A stretch of 64,000 nt of DNA. Origin: Rosa chinensis (Eukaryota > Streptophyta > Magnoliopsida > Rosales > Rosaceae). Under the pieces are notes generated by a model, which saw only the letters and a list, made by a program, of their open reading frames with translations, searched no databases and was not told where the DNA came from. Shown here one piece after another: positions 34,097 through 45,059 of the stretch (the stretch's first letter is position 1; every line of letters starts with the position of its first letter). The position numbers and the translations under genes were made by a program. Where the stretch lies: assembly GCF_002994745.2 (NCBI RefSeq), contig NC_037090.1, positions 33,896,501 through 33,960,500 of the forward strand, given 5' to 3'.

Positions 34097-36710
34097 ATGG
34101 CTAGCGTCGTAGAGATCTCGAGCGGTGAGGATTCCGGGTCTGACGAGTCGCTCAACGTGGCGGATAGTGTGTTTATTGACTCGTTGTGTCCGTCTGCCCT
34201 AGCAGGAACCTCACCGTCCGAACCGCTAGACATTGTGCCGCTACGGACCATACCCTGGGAAGTTGCCATGGGTCGTGCTGGTCGTCTTGAGAGTTTTAGG
34301 GCAAGAGAGGATGCCGCTACTGGCAAAAGGCGGGAGGATAGGCTGGCGAGCAATAGCGCTGCTAGAGACTCCGCTGATGGGGTGAGAGAGGCTGGCGGGG
34401 AAGAGGTTGAGTCAACTTGGGTTCTCGGCGACGGTACAGTGGTTGATGAGGCGGGAGGGCCGATGATGGTGGCTGCCGTCAATCGTGTGAAGCGGGTGTT
34501 CCGCCTGCCAGGTGTTATGAAGCTACGACCGCCGCTGAAGGGTGAGAGAGCGTCGTTGTGCAGGAGGCGATTTTCCGCCAGTGAGTGACATTCCCGCTAC
34601 TGCCCTAACATGTGGCAGTTGCTGATGGCACTCAACTCGCTATGGCGGTTGTCCGGCTGTGAGGGTCCAACTGTGGCGAAGGTGCTACACTTCTATCAAT
34701 TAATATACATGAGGCGCCACGGTTGTAGTGGGCAGGTGAACCTGAGTCGTCTTCAGGGGGCGCCCAAATTAGTCGAGAATTTGAAGGATTCCATGTCACC
34801 TTGGCGGGGGACCTTCTGCGTTGCCACCGCCGGATGGGAGTATCAAGCGAGGTCAAATGAGGGGGAGCCGACATTCAGGATTAAGTCGGAATTCCAACCT
34901 ATCCGAGGTTGTCGCTAGCTTCCGCTGCTCAGGGTTGGTTTTGGTTGCACAATAATTCCTTCTATTGTAATGACTTTCGTTTTTTTTTTTGTAGCGGGTT
35001 TGCGGTATAACCTAACGCATGGCAAGAATTCGAGGCTGTTGGCAGAACTGCAACCTGTTAGACCTTCGTCTACTCACCGGGTGGGAGCTGTTGGTCGATC
35101 AATAGCTGACAAGGGCTCTTGGTAAGTACCCTCCGCTGATGTGTGTTTTAGTTCGTTGTTTTGTCAGGCTAACTCTCTATTTTGTATAGATTCTCCGCCG
35201 GGCAACAGAGCGAGGCGTGAGGCGTTTGAGAAAGCCATGGACTGCGCCGAGATCAACAACTTCTTAGAGAGCATGTAGGCCTCTAGGCTGGTGACCCAGA
35301 AGACCGTCGTTGATCCCGAGACACTGGCGCTGTGTGAGTCTGAGACTCCTGTGGTGCTACCGATGCCGCACCACTCTCACCTTGGTGCTGATGGTTCGCC
35401 CGTCGTTCAGGCTGGAACAAGCATGGATCATGGGGCTGCCGACCGAATTGTGGCCCCTGCTGCAACTGTGAAGCAAAAAGAGAGAATGCCCGCTAACCAG
35501 CGTGGGTCGCAGAAGGAGAAAGTGGTGTCGTCGGCGGAAACAGTCACTATTGCGGGGTTGGAGCCGCAGAAGAGATCGAAGCCTGCCGCCGCTGGATCCA
35601 CACTGGCGATGCTTCAGAGGAAGCATCGCCAAAATGACACCGATGAAGAGGAGGAAGAAGACGACGCGGAGACCATCGGTGCCCGCCAGCAGAAGAAAGC
35701 TAGACAGGCTCCGCCCAAGGCCCCCTTGGTCGCCGACAGTGAGGTGCAAGCGAGCGACCTGGACTCGTTTGCCGCTTACGTAGAGTTTCTGACCGACCAT
35801 GAGCGGGGATTTCTTTTCCACCTTTGCGAGCGGCTGGGGTTTGGTGGCCTAGAGGGGATTGTGCGCTCGACTGCCATTGACCAATCGCCCTACAGTTCGC
35901 CCTTCGGGCACCTATCTTTTGGGTTGCACGAGATGTTCCTAGCGGCGTCGAGCCAGCCCCACGCTGAGCGGTAGTTAAGGGGGGAGCTCAATGATCTCTA
36001 GAGGGAGCTGGGGGAGGCCAGGGACAAGCTGGCGGAGGTGCAACAGCGGTTGACCAAGACCGAGTCTGATGCGGCGGATGCTCGCGGCAAGCTGAATATC
36101 GTCGTTGCGCGGGACATTGAGCTGAACAACCGTGTGGTTCAGCTGGAGCAAGACATGGCTCTGCTGCGGGATCAGCTGCGGCGAAGGTCAAGAAGATCGA
36201 GATCCTTCAGCGGGGCTCTGCCGCCAAGTCCGTAGAAGTGGCGCGGCTGGAGGGTGAGGTTGCCCAGTGGGAATCGGAGAGGAGCCGGATGGAGGTCGCC
36301 GCTGTGGAGGCTTTCAAGAAGTCGGCGGAGTACAAGAAGGCAATGATGGAGGCGGTAAAGGCCGGGGCCGTCGCCAACGTGGAACTACTAAACCAAAAGG
36401 GGGCCATCGACTGGGTCAAGGCCTCCCAGCCAGCTGGGCCGGCAGGTCAGAACGCACTGCCCGTGAAGGGTGTGGTTCCTGTTCAGGCTGAGGGTGCCCT
36501 TTTAGGTAGCGGAGAGAGTGGTGTGCGTCCGGCGGACGACACTTAGTGGACCCCACCGCCTACTCAGTTTCTGGCCTCCCACACCCTAGCGGATGGTACC
36601 ATTATAACGCCGAGCCCTACCGCTCGTGGGTCTGATCAGATGAGCCTTCAGTCCGAGCAACAACCGCTGCCGAAGGGCGAGATTGCCGCTGTTGCCCTCC
36701 AACATCTATG
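34097..36710 (+). pseudogene. Antisense extra ORF of element 2, spliced, degenerate
   Basis: Lies opposite to gag-pol between integrase and the 3' LTR, the place where Tat elements carry additional genes. Exon-like parts: 34097-34907 (acidic start MASVVEISSGEDSGSDESLN; later LLMALNSLWRLSGCEGPTVA and PWRGTFCVATAGWEY), 34995-35121, and 35190-36710 (acidic stretch DTDEEEEEDDAE, basic NLS-like QQKKARQAPPKAP, then a long coiled coil with ARDIELNNRVVQLEQDMALL). Introns 34908-34994 and 35122-35189 have T-rich or GTAAGT-type borders. The N-terminal half resembles the 'putative gypsy type transposon' (Transposase_28) domain. Stops and frameshifts break it. Confidence 0.65.
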
Positions 36711-37229
36711 AAGATAGCTCCATAGCCTGATGTAGTGCCGCTGAGGCCTGTCTTCCTCTTTTTTTTTTTTTTTTTTCTTTTTTTTTGCTCCTCCAAGGCC
36801 TTTTTTGTATTTTGACAATATATTTGGGCGGGTAGTCCCGACCTGTAATATACAGTTGGTTTTATTTTTCTTCTGAGATGAATGTGTTTATCGATTGTAT
36901 TGTTTGCATATTTATGGGCCGCTAGAGTTTTGACTGCTGTTTTGTGATTCAATGAAACATTAAAGGGATTAAAATTGTTCCAAGTGCACGATGTAGCGGA
37001 CGTAGTCCGCCGAACTTTGTTGGCTTTGCCCTTTAATTCTTGTGCTTGGACTTGGCGACAATGGTTTGAATAATTCCTTGTTTCATTGATAGCTGATATG
37101 TTAGCGTTTACAAAAAGCGGGGTTGTACCTATTGGGTAGCTTCCCTTAGCTAAATATTGAGTCAAAAATTTAGCTAAGCCAAGATACTCTAGGTTAGCGG
37201 CCTGATTATTTGTAGTAATACCGAAGGTG
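36711..37229. other. Spacer between the antisense gene and the pol end of element 2
   Basis: Holds a T-rich run (36760-36786) and A/T-rich DNA where two transcripts would converge. The long minus-strand frame 36617-37165 is Lys-rich from the T-run and looks accidental. Confidence 0.5.
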
Positions 37230-37395
37230 TTAGGTATTCCAAGGGTGGGTCATTGTGACGCCATCCTTGTCCATCAGGTAGAAGGTGCCGGGGCTGGCGA
37301 CTTCTACAATTTTGTATGGACTTTCCCAAGTTGGGCGAAGTGCCGTTGGCAGTGAAATGACCTCCTTCATTACCCGGTCCCCCAGTTGGAGTTGA
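37230..37395 (-). pseudogene. Element 2 integrase C-terminal remnant
   Basis: Carries QLQLGDRVMKEVISLP and LRPTWESPYKIVEVASPGTF, the C-terminal beta-barrel-type region of Ty3 integrases, then the stop at 37230. It is joined abruptly to the second RNase H (about 37387-37397), so the rest of that RNase H, the zinc domain and the DDE core are deleted. Confidence 0.8.
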
Positions 37396-38146
37396 ATTTT
37401 AACGCGTATTCCACGTTCAGTCCCCTTGGCACTGTCAAGATCACTCCGGCGCTGCTGGCCTTGGCGCAAGCGGAGCCATCCACGTGTAGGTTCCAGTCTG
37501 ACTGCTGGGGAGATGGTTCTTCAGCGGTTACCATTTGCGTGCTCGGTTCAACCTGTCGCTCGGCAATGAAGTCTGCCATCGCCTGACCTTTCATGGCGGT
37601 TCTTGGTTTGTAGTCATTGTCGAACTCGCTGAGCTCGATAGCCCACTTGCTGAAGCGCCCCGAGTGTTCAGGGTTCTGCATTATCTGCCTAAGCGGTTGA
37701 TTTGTTAAGACATGAATTGTGTGGGCCTGAAAATACTGGTGGAGGCGTCTAGAGGCAACGATGAGTGCTAGAGCGAGCTGCTCCAGGGGGGGATATCTTG
37801 TTTCAGCCCCGTTCATGCCTCTGCCTGCGTAGAATACGGGGAGCTCATCCTGGCCGTCCCGCTGGACAATGGCGCAGCTTACCGCTGACTGTGATACTGC
37901 TAGGTATATATACAATGTCTCCCCCTGCACAGGAATAGAGAGGAGCGGAAGTGCTGGCAAGTAGTCTTTCAAGCTCTGGAACGCTGCCTCACAGTCTGGG
38001 TTCCAGTTGATGACCTTCTTGTGGGTTGTCTTCAGGACTTTGAAAAATGGGAGACATCTGTCAGTGAGTCTGGAGATAAACCGAGAAAGGGCTGTTAGTT
38101 TGCTCTGGAGGCTCTGAACGTGTTTCTTCCACTCTGGAGTCCTCAT
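37396..38146 (-). pseudogene. Element 2 RNase H region
   Basis: Connection plus first RNase H (GRFSKWAIELSEFDNDYKPR) and the beginning of the second, HVDGSACAKASSAGVILT, where the Ser codon lost in element 1 is retained. It breaks at VEYALKFN by the internal deletion. Confidence 0.85.
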
Positions 38147-38181
38147 GTTGAGGATGGCTTGTACCTTGTTAGGGTTGGCCT

Positions 38182-38790
38182 CTATGCCCGTTCACTGACT
38201 ATGTAACCTAGAAATTTGCTGGCGGTGACGCCGAAGAAGCATTTTTCTGGGTTAAGGCGCATATCGTAGACCAAGAGAATGGCGAATATGATTCTAAGGT
38301 TTGCCATGTGTCCGCTGGCCTTTATGCTTTTTACCAACATATCTTCCACGTAGACCTCGATGATTTTGCCCAGATGTTCAGCGAACATAGCATTCATCAG
38401 CCGCTGGTAAGTTGCACCGGCGTTCTTCAAACCGAAAGGCATGACATTATAGCAGTATAGGCCCTTGTCGGTGGTGATGGAGGTGTACTCCTGGTCACCA
38501 GGGTGCATCTTGATCTGATTGTAGCCGGAGAAGGCATCCATCATGCTGAGTAGCTCGTGCCCAGCAGTTGCATCGACCAGTTGGTCTATGCGAGGTAGCG
38601 GGAAGCTATCCTTGGGGCATGCCTTATTGAGGCCCTTGAAGTCAACACACATCCGCCACTTTCCGCTGGGTTTTTTTACCATGACCAGGTTGGAAATCCA
38701 CTAAGGGTAATTGACTTGGCGGATGAATCCAATGTTCTGGAGCTTGGCAACCTCTTCCCCTATTGCACGGTATCTCTCCTCATCAAAGGC
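38182..38790 (-). pseudogene. Element 2 reverse transcriptase core
   Basis: KWRMCVDFKGLNKACP, MDAFSGYNQIKMHPGD, MPFGLKNAGATYQRLMN and IIEVYVEDMLVKSI. The catalytic box reads YVED instead of YVDD. A stop sits in the N-terminal part, where LVMVKKPSGK follows a TAG (about 38701), and the frame shifts at the end (SERA). Confidence 0.88.
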
Positions 38791-38793
38791 CCT

Positions 38794-39772
38794 TCACCGC
38801 TGCTTGACAGGGTAGGCGGATGGTTTGATACTTAATTTGTGTGTGATGATCTCGGGGGAGATGCCTGGCATGTCGGCATAGGACCATGCAAAGACGGCAA
38901 CGTTGTCACGTAGAAACTGGGTGAGTTCAGCCGCTACCTCTGGGTCTAGCTGAGCGCCGATGCGGACTGTCCGCTCAGGGTACTTGTCGGAGATGCTGAT
39001 AACCCTCAAGGATGTGTCTGGGTTGACAGGCTCCTTTTTGACATATTTCTTCTCGTCATCCCTAGGGTCCTGAAAAGATGTCTGGTGCCCGAACATTGGT
39101 TCCTACCGTAAGGATCTCATGGCGGCGCGTCGACCGCGACACAGTCTTTGAATAACATTCCCGTGCAAGTTGTTGACCTCCCTTCACACAGCCTATCCCG
39201 TTGGGGGTAGGGAGCTTCATGAGGAGTATGTATCCGGCGATGATGCACTTGAGCTTGTTGAGTGCCGATCGGCCAATGATGGCATTATAGGAACTGAAGT
39301 AGTCCACAATGATGAACTCTGTATGGATTCCCGCCGTGCATGGGCTAGCGCCAATAACTAGTCGCATGTAATCAAAACCCAATGGCTGCGTGACGTCACT
39401 GGAGAAGCTGAGCAATGGCTCATGATCCTGTAGTAGTTTTCTATTCCGCTGGAGTTTGTTGTAGCAACCATTGAAGATGACATTTACAGCGGACCCGCTG
39501 TCAACAAGAACCCTTCCCACCGACCATTTATCTAGTATGGCGTCGATAAAAAATGGATCGTCGTGGGGTAGATGTACTCCGCACTCCTCCTCCTCCTCTG
39601 AGAAGGTAATGGGCTCCCAACCAGATTTTGGGAGCTTAGCGGACCTTTCATAGCGGATATTGCACACCTCATTGGGGTGGTTAGCTCGTGCATAGCGGTT
39701 TTTTCTCTCTGTGAGACATGTTAGTGATTGGGGCACCACCGTCAATGGTGTTGATGCGGCCCATGGGCTCAA
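38794..39772 (-). pseudogene. Element 2 protease and linker
   Basis: VLVDSGSAVNVIF active site, AIIGRSALNKL, then a shift near 39062-39096 and the PR-RT linker (FLRDNVAVFAWSYADMPGIS). Compared with element 1 it has an extra stretch NRKLLQDHEP, so it is closer to full length. Confidence 0.85.
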
Positions 39773-39803
39773 TGTTGGCGATCACGGGTGGTGGTTGGTG
39801 CAC

Positions 39804-41558
39804 CTAGAATTGTTCCATTTTACCATCTCGGTACAAAGTCTCAATAGCTGTTTTGAGAGCATTGCAGTTATTGGTATTGTGCCCGCTGTCCTCGTGGTAT
39901 TTACACCACTTGCCGGTGTTTCTGGGTTTACCCACCCTTGGGTACTTTCTTGGGGGTGGTGGCGGAATCTGGTCCTTGCACTGGTCGTATATTTCCTCAT
40001 ATGAGGCCGTGAGGACTGTAAACACTGCGTACCGCTGGGAGGACTCCGTTTGTTTATTACGGTTATCCCCATGAGATGAGTGGTTGCCCTTATTGTAGTG
40101 TTGGTCCTTTTGCCGCTTGCTCTGGTAGTTGCCTTGTTGCCACTCCCTCTTCATATCAGTTTGCGGTGTGGCAGGGGCCTTGTTAGCAGTTTCCTGATGA
40201 CTGGATGAAGGCTGAGTGGACTTTGCCGGTGTCGGCGGAGGTGGTGGGGTTTCTCAGTATGTGATGAACTCTGCCTGTGCATGGATCACAACCTCGCTCA
40301 TGACATGATCATACGCAGCGTTTGGATGGCTGTAGTTGAGATGGTAGAGAAATGGCCCCTTGAGGAGTCCCTACTTGTAAGCTGCCAGCGCCATTGTCTT
40401 ATCAAGATCGCGGCACTGGGACGTTGTGACTCGCCATCTGGTGACGAATGCCTTCAATGTTTCTTCCGCTCCCTACCTGAGGTTGAATAGCTGAGTTGTG
40501 TTGTGGTGTCCGGCAGCCAATAGGATGAACCGAGAGAGGAAAGCATTTGACAGTGCGTGGAATGAGTCAATGGACCCTAGCGGGCACTCAAAGAACCAAC
40601 TCATCGCCTCACTATCCAGCGTTTCGCTGAACAAGTGGCAAAGGGTGGCGTCATCGAACCCCTTGTTATTGTTGACTTTCTTGAAGGTGTCCATATGGAC
40701 AAAAGGGTCAGTCATGCCGCTGTAATGTGACATCTTTGGCGTCTTTGCTTGCGTCGGGCGGATGGCATGCAGGATCCTGGCGGTGAATGGTCCTGGCCTG
40801 GACGCAAAGAGTGGATTTGGCATTGGCGCTGGGGCGCCTGCCTCCGCCTGGATTAACCTTTGCTCTAGTTGTTGCATCCTTTCCAGGATTAGGGTGGTTG
40901 CGTCACCGGTGGGTCCCGCCTGGAGGTTCCTCTGGGCCAGCTCCCGCTTAGGGGCAGGTGGATTTCCCTCAGTTCTAGCCCTGATCTCCGAGCGGTTGGT
41001 GTGTGGTTGTGACTCCGCCTCCTGCTCCAACATTAGCCTGGGAGGGGGAGGTAGGCCCATCCTCAATAGTTTTGGTAGGTTCAGCGGTACCTGCATCTGT
41101 ATGATTGGTCCGGGTACCAATCCGCCAGTGTTGGGCTGACTGCGCCTGGTGCTCCGCGATTGCTCGCTTTGCGCTGTGTTGGCGTTTGCTTCCAGCGCCT
41201 TCTTCAGCTCATCAAATCTTGCCATCAACGTGGCCACCTGCTTTTGGGCCTCGGCTTTTTCTCTGCGCTCATGCTTGCGCTCCATATTTGATTTGTGAAG
41301 GTCCGCCAGTGCCAGCTCATACATTGCGGCAAGGTCCTGCACCGGTGGGCGGCTGCCGCTCGACTGAGCCTCCACCGTAGTTTGGGTTGGCGAGACTTGG
41401 GGAGCAACCTGGGGTTCCACGCCGGGGTTGGCCGGTGTGTTGAATAATGCACGGTTAACGTTAACTGCTGGATTAACGTTGATCGTGGGGTTGGTGGGGT
41501 GGGGGTTGGCGGATTGATCCGCTCGTTCTTCAGCGTTTCTCCTGCTAACGTTAGTCAT
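39804..41558 (-). pseudogene. Element 2 gag
   Basis: ATG 41558 (MTNVSRRNAEERADQSANPH), open to 40473 through the gag core (GMTDPFVHMDTFKKV, WFFECPLGSIDSFHALSNAF). It is then broken by stops and reopens at 40154-39804 with QRYAVFTVLTASYEEIY and the intact zinc-binding motif CKYHEDSGHNTNNC. The ATG follows the LTR remnant by only about 10 bp because the leader is deleted. Confidence 0.87.
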
Positions 41559-41567
41559 GGTGGCGAG

Positions 41568-42042
41568 CCTAGGTTAACGCTGATCCGATGGGCGGACCGC
41601 TACTTGTGATGTTCTCAGGGCTTCCGCTACCTGTCAAGTAAAATACAGAGGGCGTTAGAGGGAGACCGCGTTGGGCGGTCTTCTTCTCTCCGATGCCTAA
41701 GTTAGTCAATGTATTTATGTTGACAAAGTAACAGTAGGTGAGTAGTAAATGCGTAATTAATGAGGAGAGAGGAGAGAACCTTTTATAGGTGAGGAGGGAG
41801 CTGAACTTCTCCATGTTTTCGATGTGGGACTGATGTGCTTCAGTCCCCAGCTTCTGGAGCTTCTAATGCTATCTTGGCGCGGCGCGTCGGCGGTGATTTG
41901 GGGGTAAGCCAGGGCTCAGGTGGTAGCCTGCTTGGCTGTGTTCCCGTAGGTCACTCCTTTGGCGGGAGTTGGCACCGGTTGGCGGTAGTATGAGCGTGGC
42001 TCATTGTAGCTAATTATGCTTGTAAATGCCTATGTAAGTACA
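41568..42042 (-). repeat. 5' LTR of element 2, 3' end deleted
   Basis: 475 bp homologous to the 3' LTR. The match stops at CCTAGG (about 41568), after which the gag start context follows directly. So about 30 bp of the LTR, the primer site and the leader are missing. Confidence 0.88.
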
Positions 42043-42047
42043 TCATG

Positions 42048-42551
42048 AATTGAGCATGCTTGGTGGTGGATAAATTGTCTTCACCATTTTCATTCATTCA
42101 TCGTCAAAACCCTAATAATGTTTTGTTATTTTATGTTTCTAAAAATTTACGATTTTCAAACTCTAAAAACCCCCAATTCGTTCTTTGTTTTGTTTTCTTA
42201 AAATCAAAATTTTCATCTTTGTTTGCATATAGATTTTGTAATTTTTCTATGTTGTGTTATAGTTCTTTTTGCGTTAGGATTTGTGTATTTAGTATTTGTT
42301 TAGAATTTGTACTTCTTTCCTAGTTTGATTTAGTTTCCTACTTCGTATATAATTAGTGTTTGTGTTCTACTTGAATTAGGATTCTTAGTTGGACTGTGAT
42401 TTGTATTCCTTATCTGCATTGGTTTCAGATTCCTAATGTGTGTCTAATTTGGATTTATTATTTGTACAGGATTATTATTGTTTTAATTCTATAAATACTT
42501 GTGATTTTTGTTTCTTTTGTATAGTTGTTCTATCTTCTTGATTTTTATGTT
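42048..42551 (+). mobile_element. Host Athila-like element, LTR segment 3
   Basis: A/T-rich 504 bp between elements 2 and 3, with a TATAAATA box (about 42491). Continuous with 54075 after removal of element 3. The frame 42060-42323 is low-complexity and not a gene. Confidence 0.45.
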
Positions 42552-43019
42552 TGTTGATATCACTTATACCACATACCGCCAAGCATAAGCAACGACCTCT
42601 TAGGTGGGCCCCGCGGCATGGCTAGTCCCGCCTACGACATGCATCCGGTAGTCTGACACCCGAGTTACCTCGTTATGGTGGAGGTCGGCCGGTACCTTGC
42701 TAGGAGGCCACCCTCCCATGCTCTCCAAGAGGCTTCAAGAGAAGCAATATGTGTATTGTATCCCACATTGGAAATATAGAATAGATGGGGACTTCCTTTA
42801 GCTATAAAGGGAAGTCCTCCTCTTCTTAGAGAAGGATGGATCCATGATCCTTATACTTGTATCACTACAAAGGTCACTTGACCTCACTCATAGTAAAATA
42901 TCTAAGTGGACGTAGCCTTGCCTCGAGGGCAAGGTGAACCACTATACATGCGGTGTCGTCTCTCTCTTTCTCTCTCTCCTCATCATGCTTCTTAGTTATC
43001 GTATTCTTCTGTAGAAACA
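42552..43019 (+). repeat. 5' LTR of element 3
   Basis: 468 bp with TATAAAGGG (about 42803) and a (CT)n tract (42958-42978). It differs from the 3' LTR at only a handful of positions, so insertion is recent compared with elements 1 and 2. Confidence 0.95.
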
Positions 43020-43038
43020 TTGGCGCTAGAAGAGGGCC
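43020..43038 (+). promoter_or_regulatory. Primer-binding site of element 3
   Basis: TTGGCGCTAGAAGAGGGCC follows the LTR directly, a form of the TGGCGCTAGAAGGAGGG site seen in many plant LTR elements. Confidence 0.75.
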
Positions 43039-44560
43039 CCTATGTTTGGGTTCGAACCTCCGACCTTGAGCAAGGGTCATGTACAGGAACCACCAATCAT
43101 GTTGGCACAAGACACCTCTGACCTTAAGGGTCATGTACGGGTACATAAGCTTCCGGGTACATGGGGGTACATGCAGGACACCCTACCCTCAACCTCACCC
43201 AACCCTTCGAGCCTGCGGGTACTATAAAGCTTCCGGGTACATGAGCCTCCTAGGAGCCACAGGGTACTATGATCAGCGGGTACGTGAGTCACCGGGTATT
43301 TGCACATCCCCGTACCCTCAACCCCACTCCCAAGCCTTACCCTTCTCCGGGACTCTCATGAGTAGGCGGGTACGCACAGGACCCCGTACCCTTATTTCTA
43401 CAACCAAGGTCCACTTTCAAAAGTTCCCGACCGGGACTTGTTGAGAAGATCCCGGTGACCCACGTACATTGAGAAGTTCCCTAAACACCGTTAGCATCCC
43501 GGTGACCCACCCAAGAACCATCTTTGTTCCGGCACCGAATCATCTTGGTTATGACACGGGCAGCTCCAGGATTCCAACCGTAGACCCACTATGTCTTGTC
43601 CCACCCATTGCGATCCTATCGGTACTGCAATTGACCCTCCCCGTGAGCAACCTCCACCGGTAATTAGTCTAATCCAAGATACCGGATATCCTCAATATAA
43701 TCCCTGAGCAGCTTCGAACACGACCCCGGTCAAGGATCCATATGTCCGGCACTTTGAGTACTCGCACACCCTTCTGGGACCTTCGACTTTTTCCCTACCG
43801 GGATCGTCATCATCATTGTTACGGGGTGTCAAGCGCCATCCGGTACTCGCTAATCTAGCTCTCGATACCCGGTGGTTTACACCTTTGCAGAATCTTTGAC
43901 GACTTCTTGGTCGAGCGGCCTCCGATACTCGCTACGCTTTCTCGGTTCATACCTGGCACCGGTACTCTACCGACACAACAATGATAGCTACCGCTAGAAC
44001 TTCATTGCCTCGGTTCAAACAAAGGAAAAACCCCAGCTTTCTGGTAACGAGAGCCCTCTGCCTTCACCGGTACCCTTGCCATCACCGGTAACAGCAGACC
44101 ACCGTGTCAACTATCATCGGTACCAGCTACCGAACCCGGAGATAAGTACCGGACTCGCTGGCCTCCTTCACCAACTCCTCCTCTCTTAGGCATGAGAGAC
44201 AATCCGGGATTTTTTTGCAAATTAAATAAATAAATAAAATAAAATAAAAATCTTGGGACACCCAGACAATTGCTCTGGACATCCGAGAAGCTAGTTTGGA
44301 GACCAACCCAGAGAGCACAGGCCACCGGGGATCACCCCAGCAGGTTTTTGACCTGATAACACGCCAACCTCCATGCCCCAACCATCCGGGTACCCACCGA
44401 TCTACGTAACCCGGAATCTTCCTCCTCCGGGTACCCCACTTTGAGCTTTGCCAGAATCCCAGAACTGTGCGTTGCTCTTGGCCGTATACGTCTGCCATGC
44501 AAATCTAAGTCTTCGCACTCACCATATCTCAAATCTATCAGTTATCATATCGATTGTTTT
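43039..44560 (+). repeat. CGGGTAC-rich leader of element 3
   Basis: About 1.5 kb with dozens of CGGGTAC, CCGGTAC and GGTACCGG motifs in irregular spacing and no sustained reading frame. The same core recurs in the minisatellite at the other end of the element. Confidence 0.7.
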
Positions 44561-44889
44561 ACCTCAATGCAATTTTTTCGTAGACTGAGTTCAACTGAAT
44601 GATATCATTAATGACATATCAGACAAGGTATGTTGCTGCATTCCCTTAGTCATCGGATTCCTTGATAAATATTAACGCTTACTGTATCATTTTTTATTTA
44701 CCTGAATAAATACTTTTCAATGTATTTGGTGTACGATTATATCACAGAGCTCAACTCATATATATCATATGAGCAATTGAAGAGTGAACGAGGAAGCCAT
44801 GGATTGGAGAGTGATTACTATTTACTGGCATTGAACTTTTCCCTCAACGAATGAGCTTTTCCTCTGTAAAGGGTCTGATTCTCAATTTC

Positions 44890-45055
44890 TAATCTCTATT
44901 TACTCTAACGAAGACCTTATTTACTTTAATGAGGATTTTTTTTCTAATTACCACCCACATGTGTCCTCAAAGTGATTACATGAGTCCTCAGAGTAGTAAA
45001 TATTATATAAAATAAAACATGTATGAGAAATGTTAATGTCCATAGTTTTACCCAG
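44890..45055. repeat. Copy 1 of a 150-bp direct repeat
   Basis: Nearly identical to 45763-45912 (TACTCTAACGAAGACC ... CCATAGTTTTACCCA). The second copy lies inside the TIR element that begins just after this one. Confidence 0.85.
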
Positions 45056-45059
45056 GAGA

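Larger units (their letters stand above)
32153..42042 (-). mobile_element. Ty3 Tat-lineage retrotransposon, element 2 (9.9 kb)
   Basis: Same family as element 1 but on the minus strand, flanked by a perfect TCATG duplication (32148-32152, 42043-42047). Order from right to left: 5' LTR, gag, protease, RT, RNase H, deletion joint, integrase C-terminus, an antisense extra gene, spacer with tandem repeats, polypurine tract, 3' LTR. The primer site and the last about 30 bp of the 5' LTR are deleted. Confidence 0.92.

Noticed and set aside
36617..37165. 182-codon minus-strand frame with a Lys-rich stretch
   Set aside because: It spans the T-run and the end of the antisense gene of element 2, has no recognisable domain and is most likely chance.
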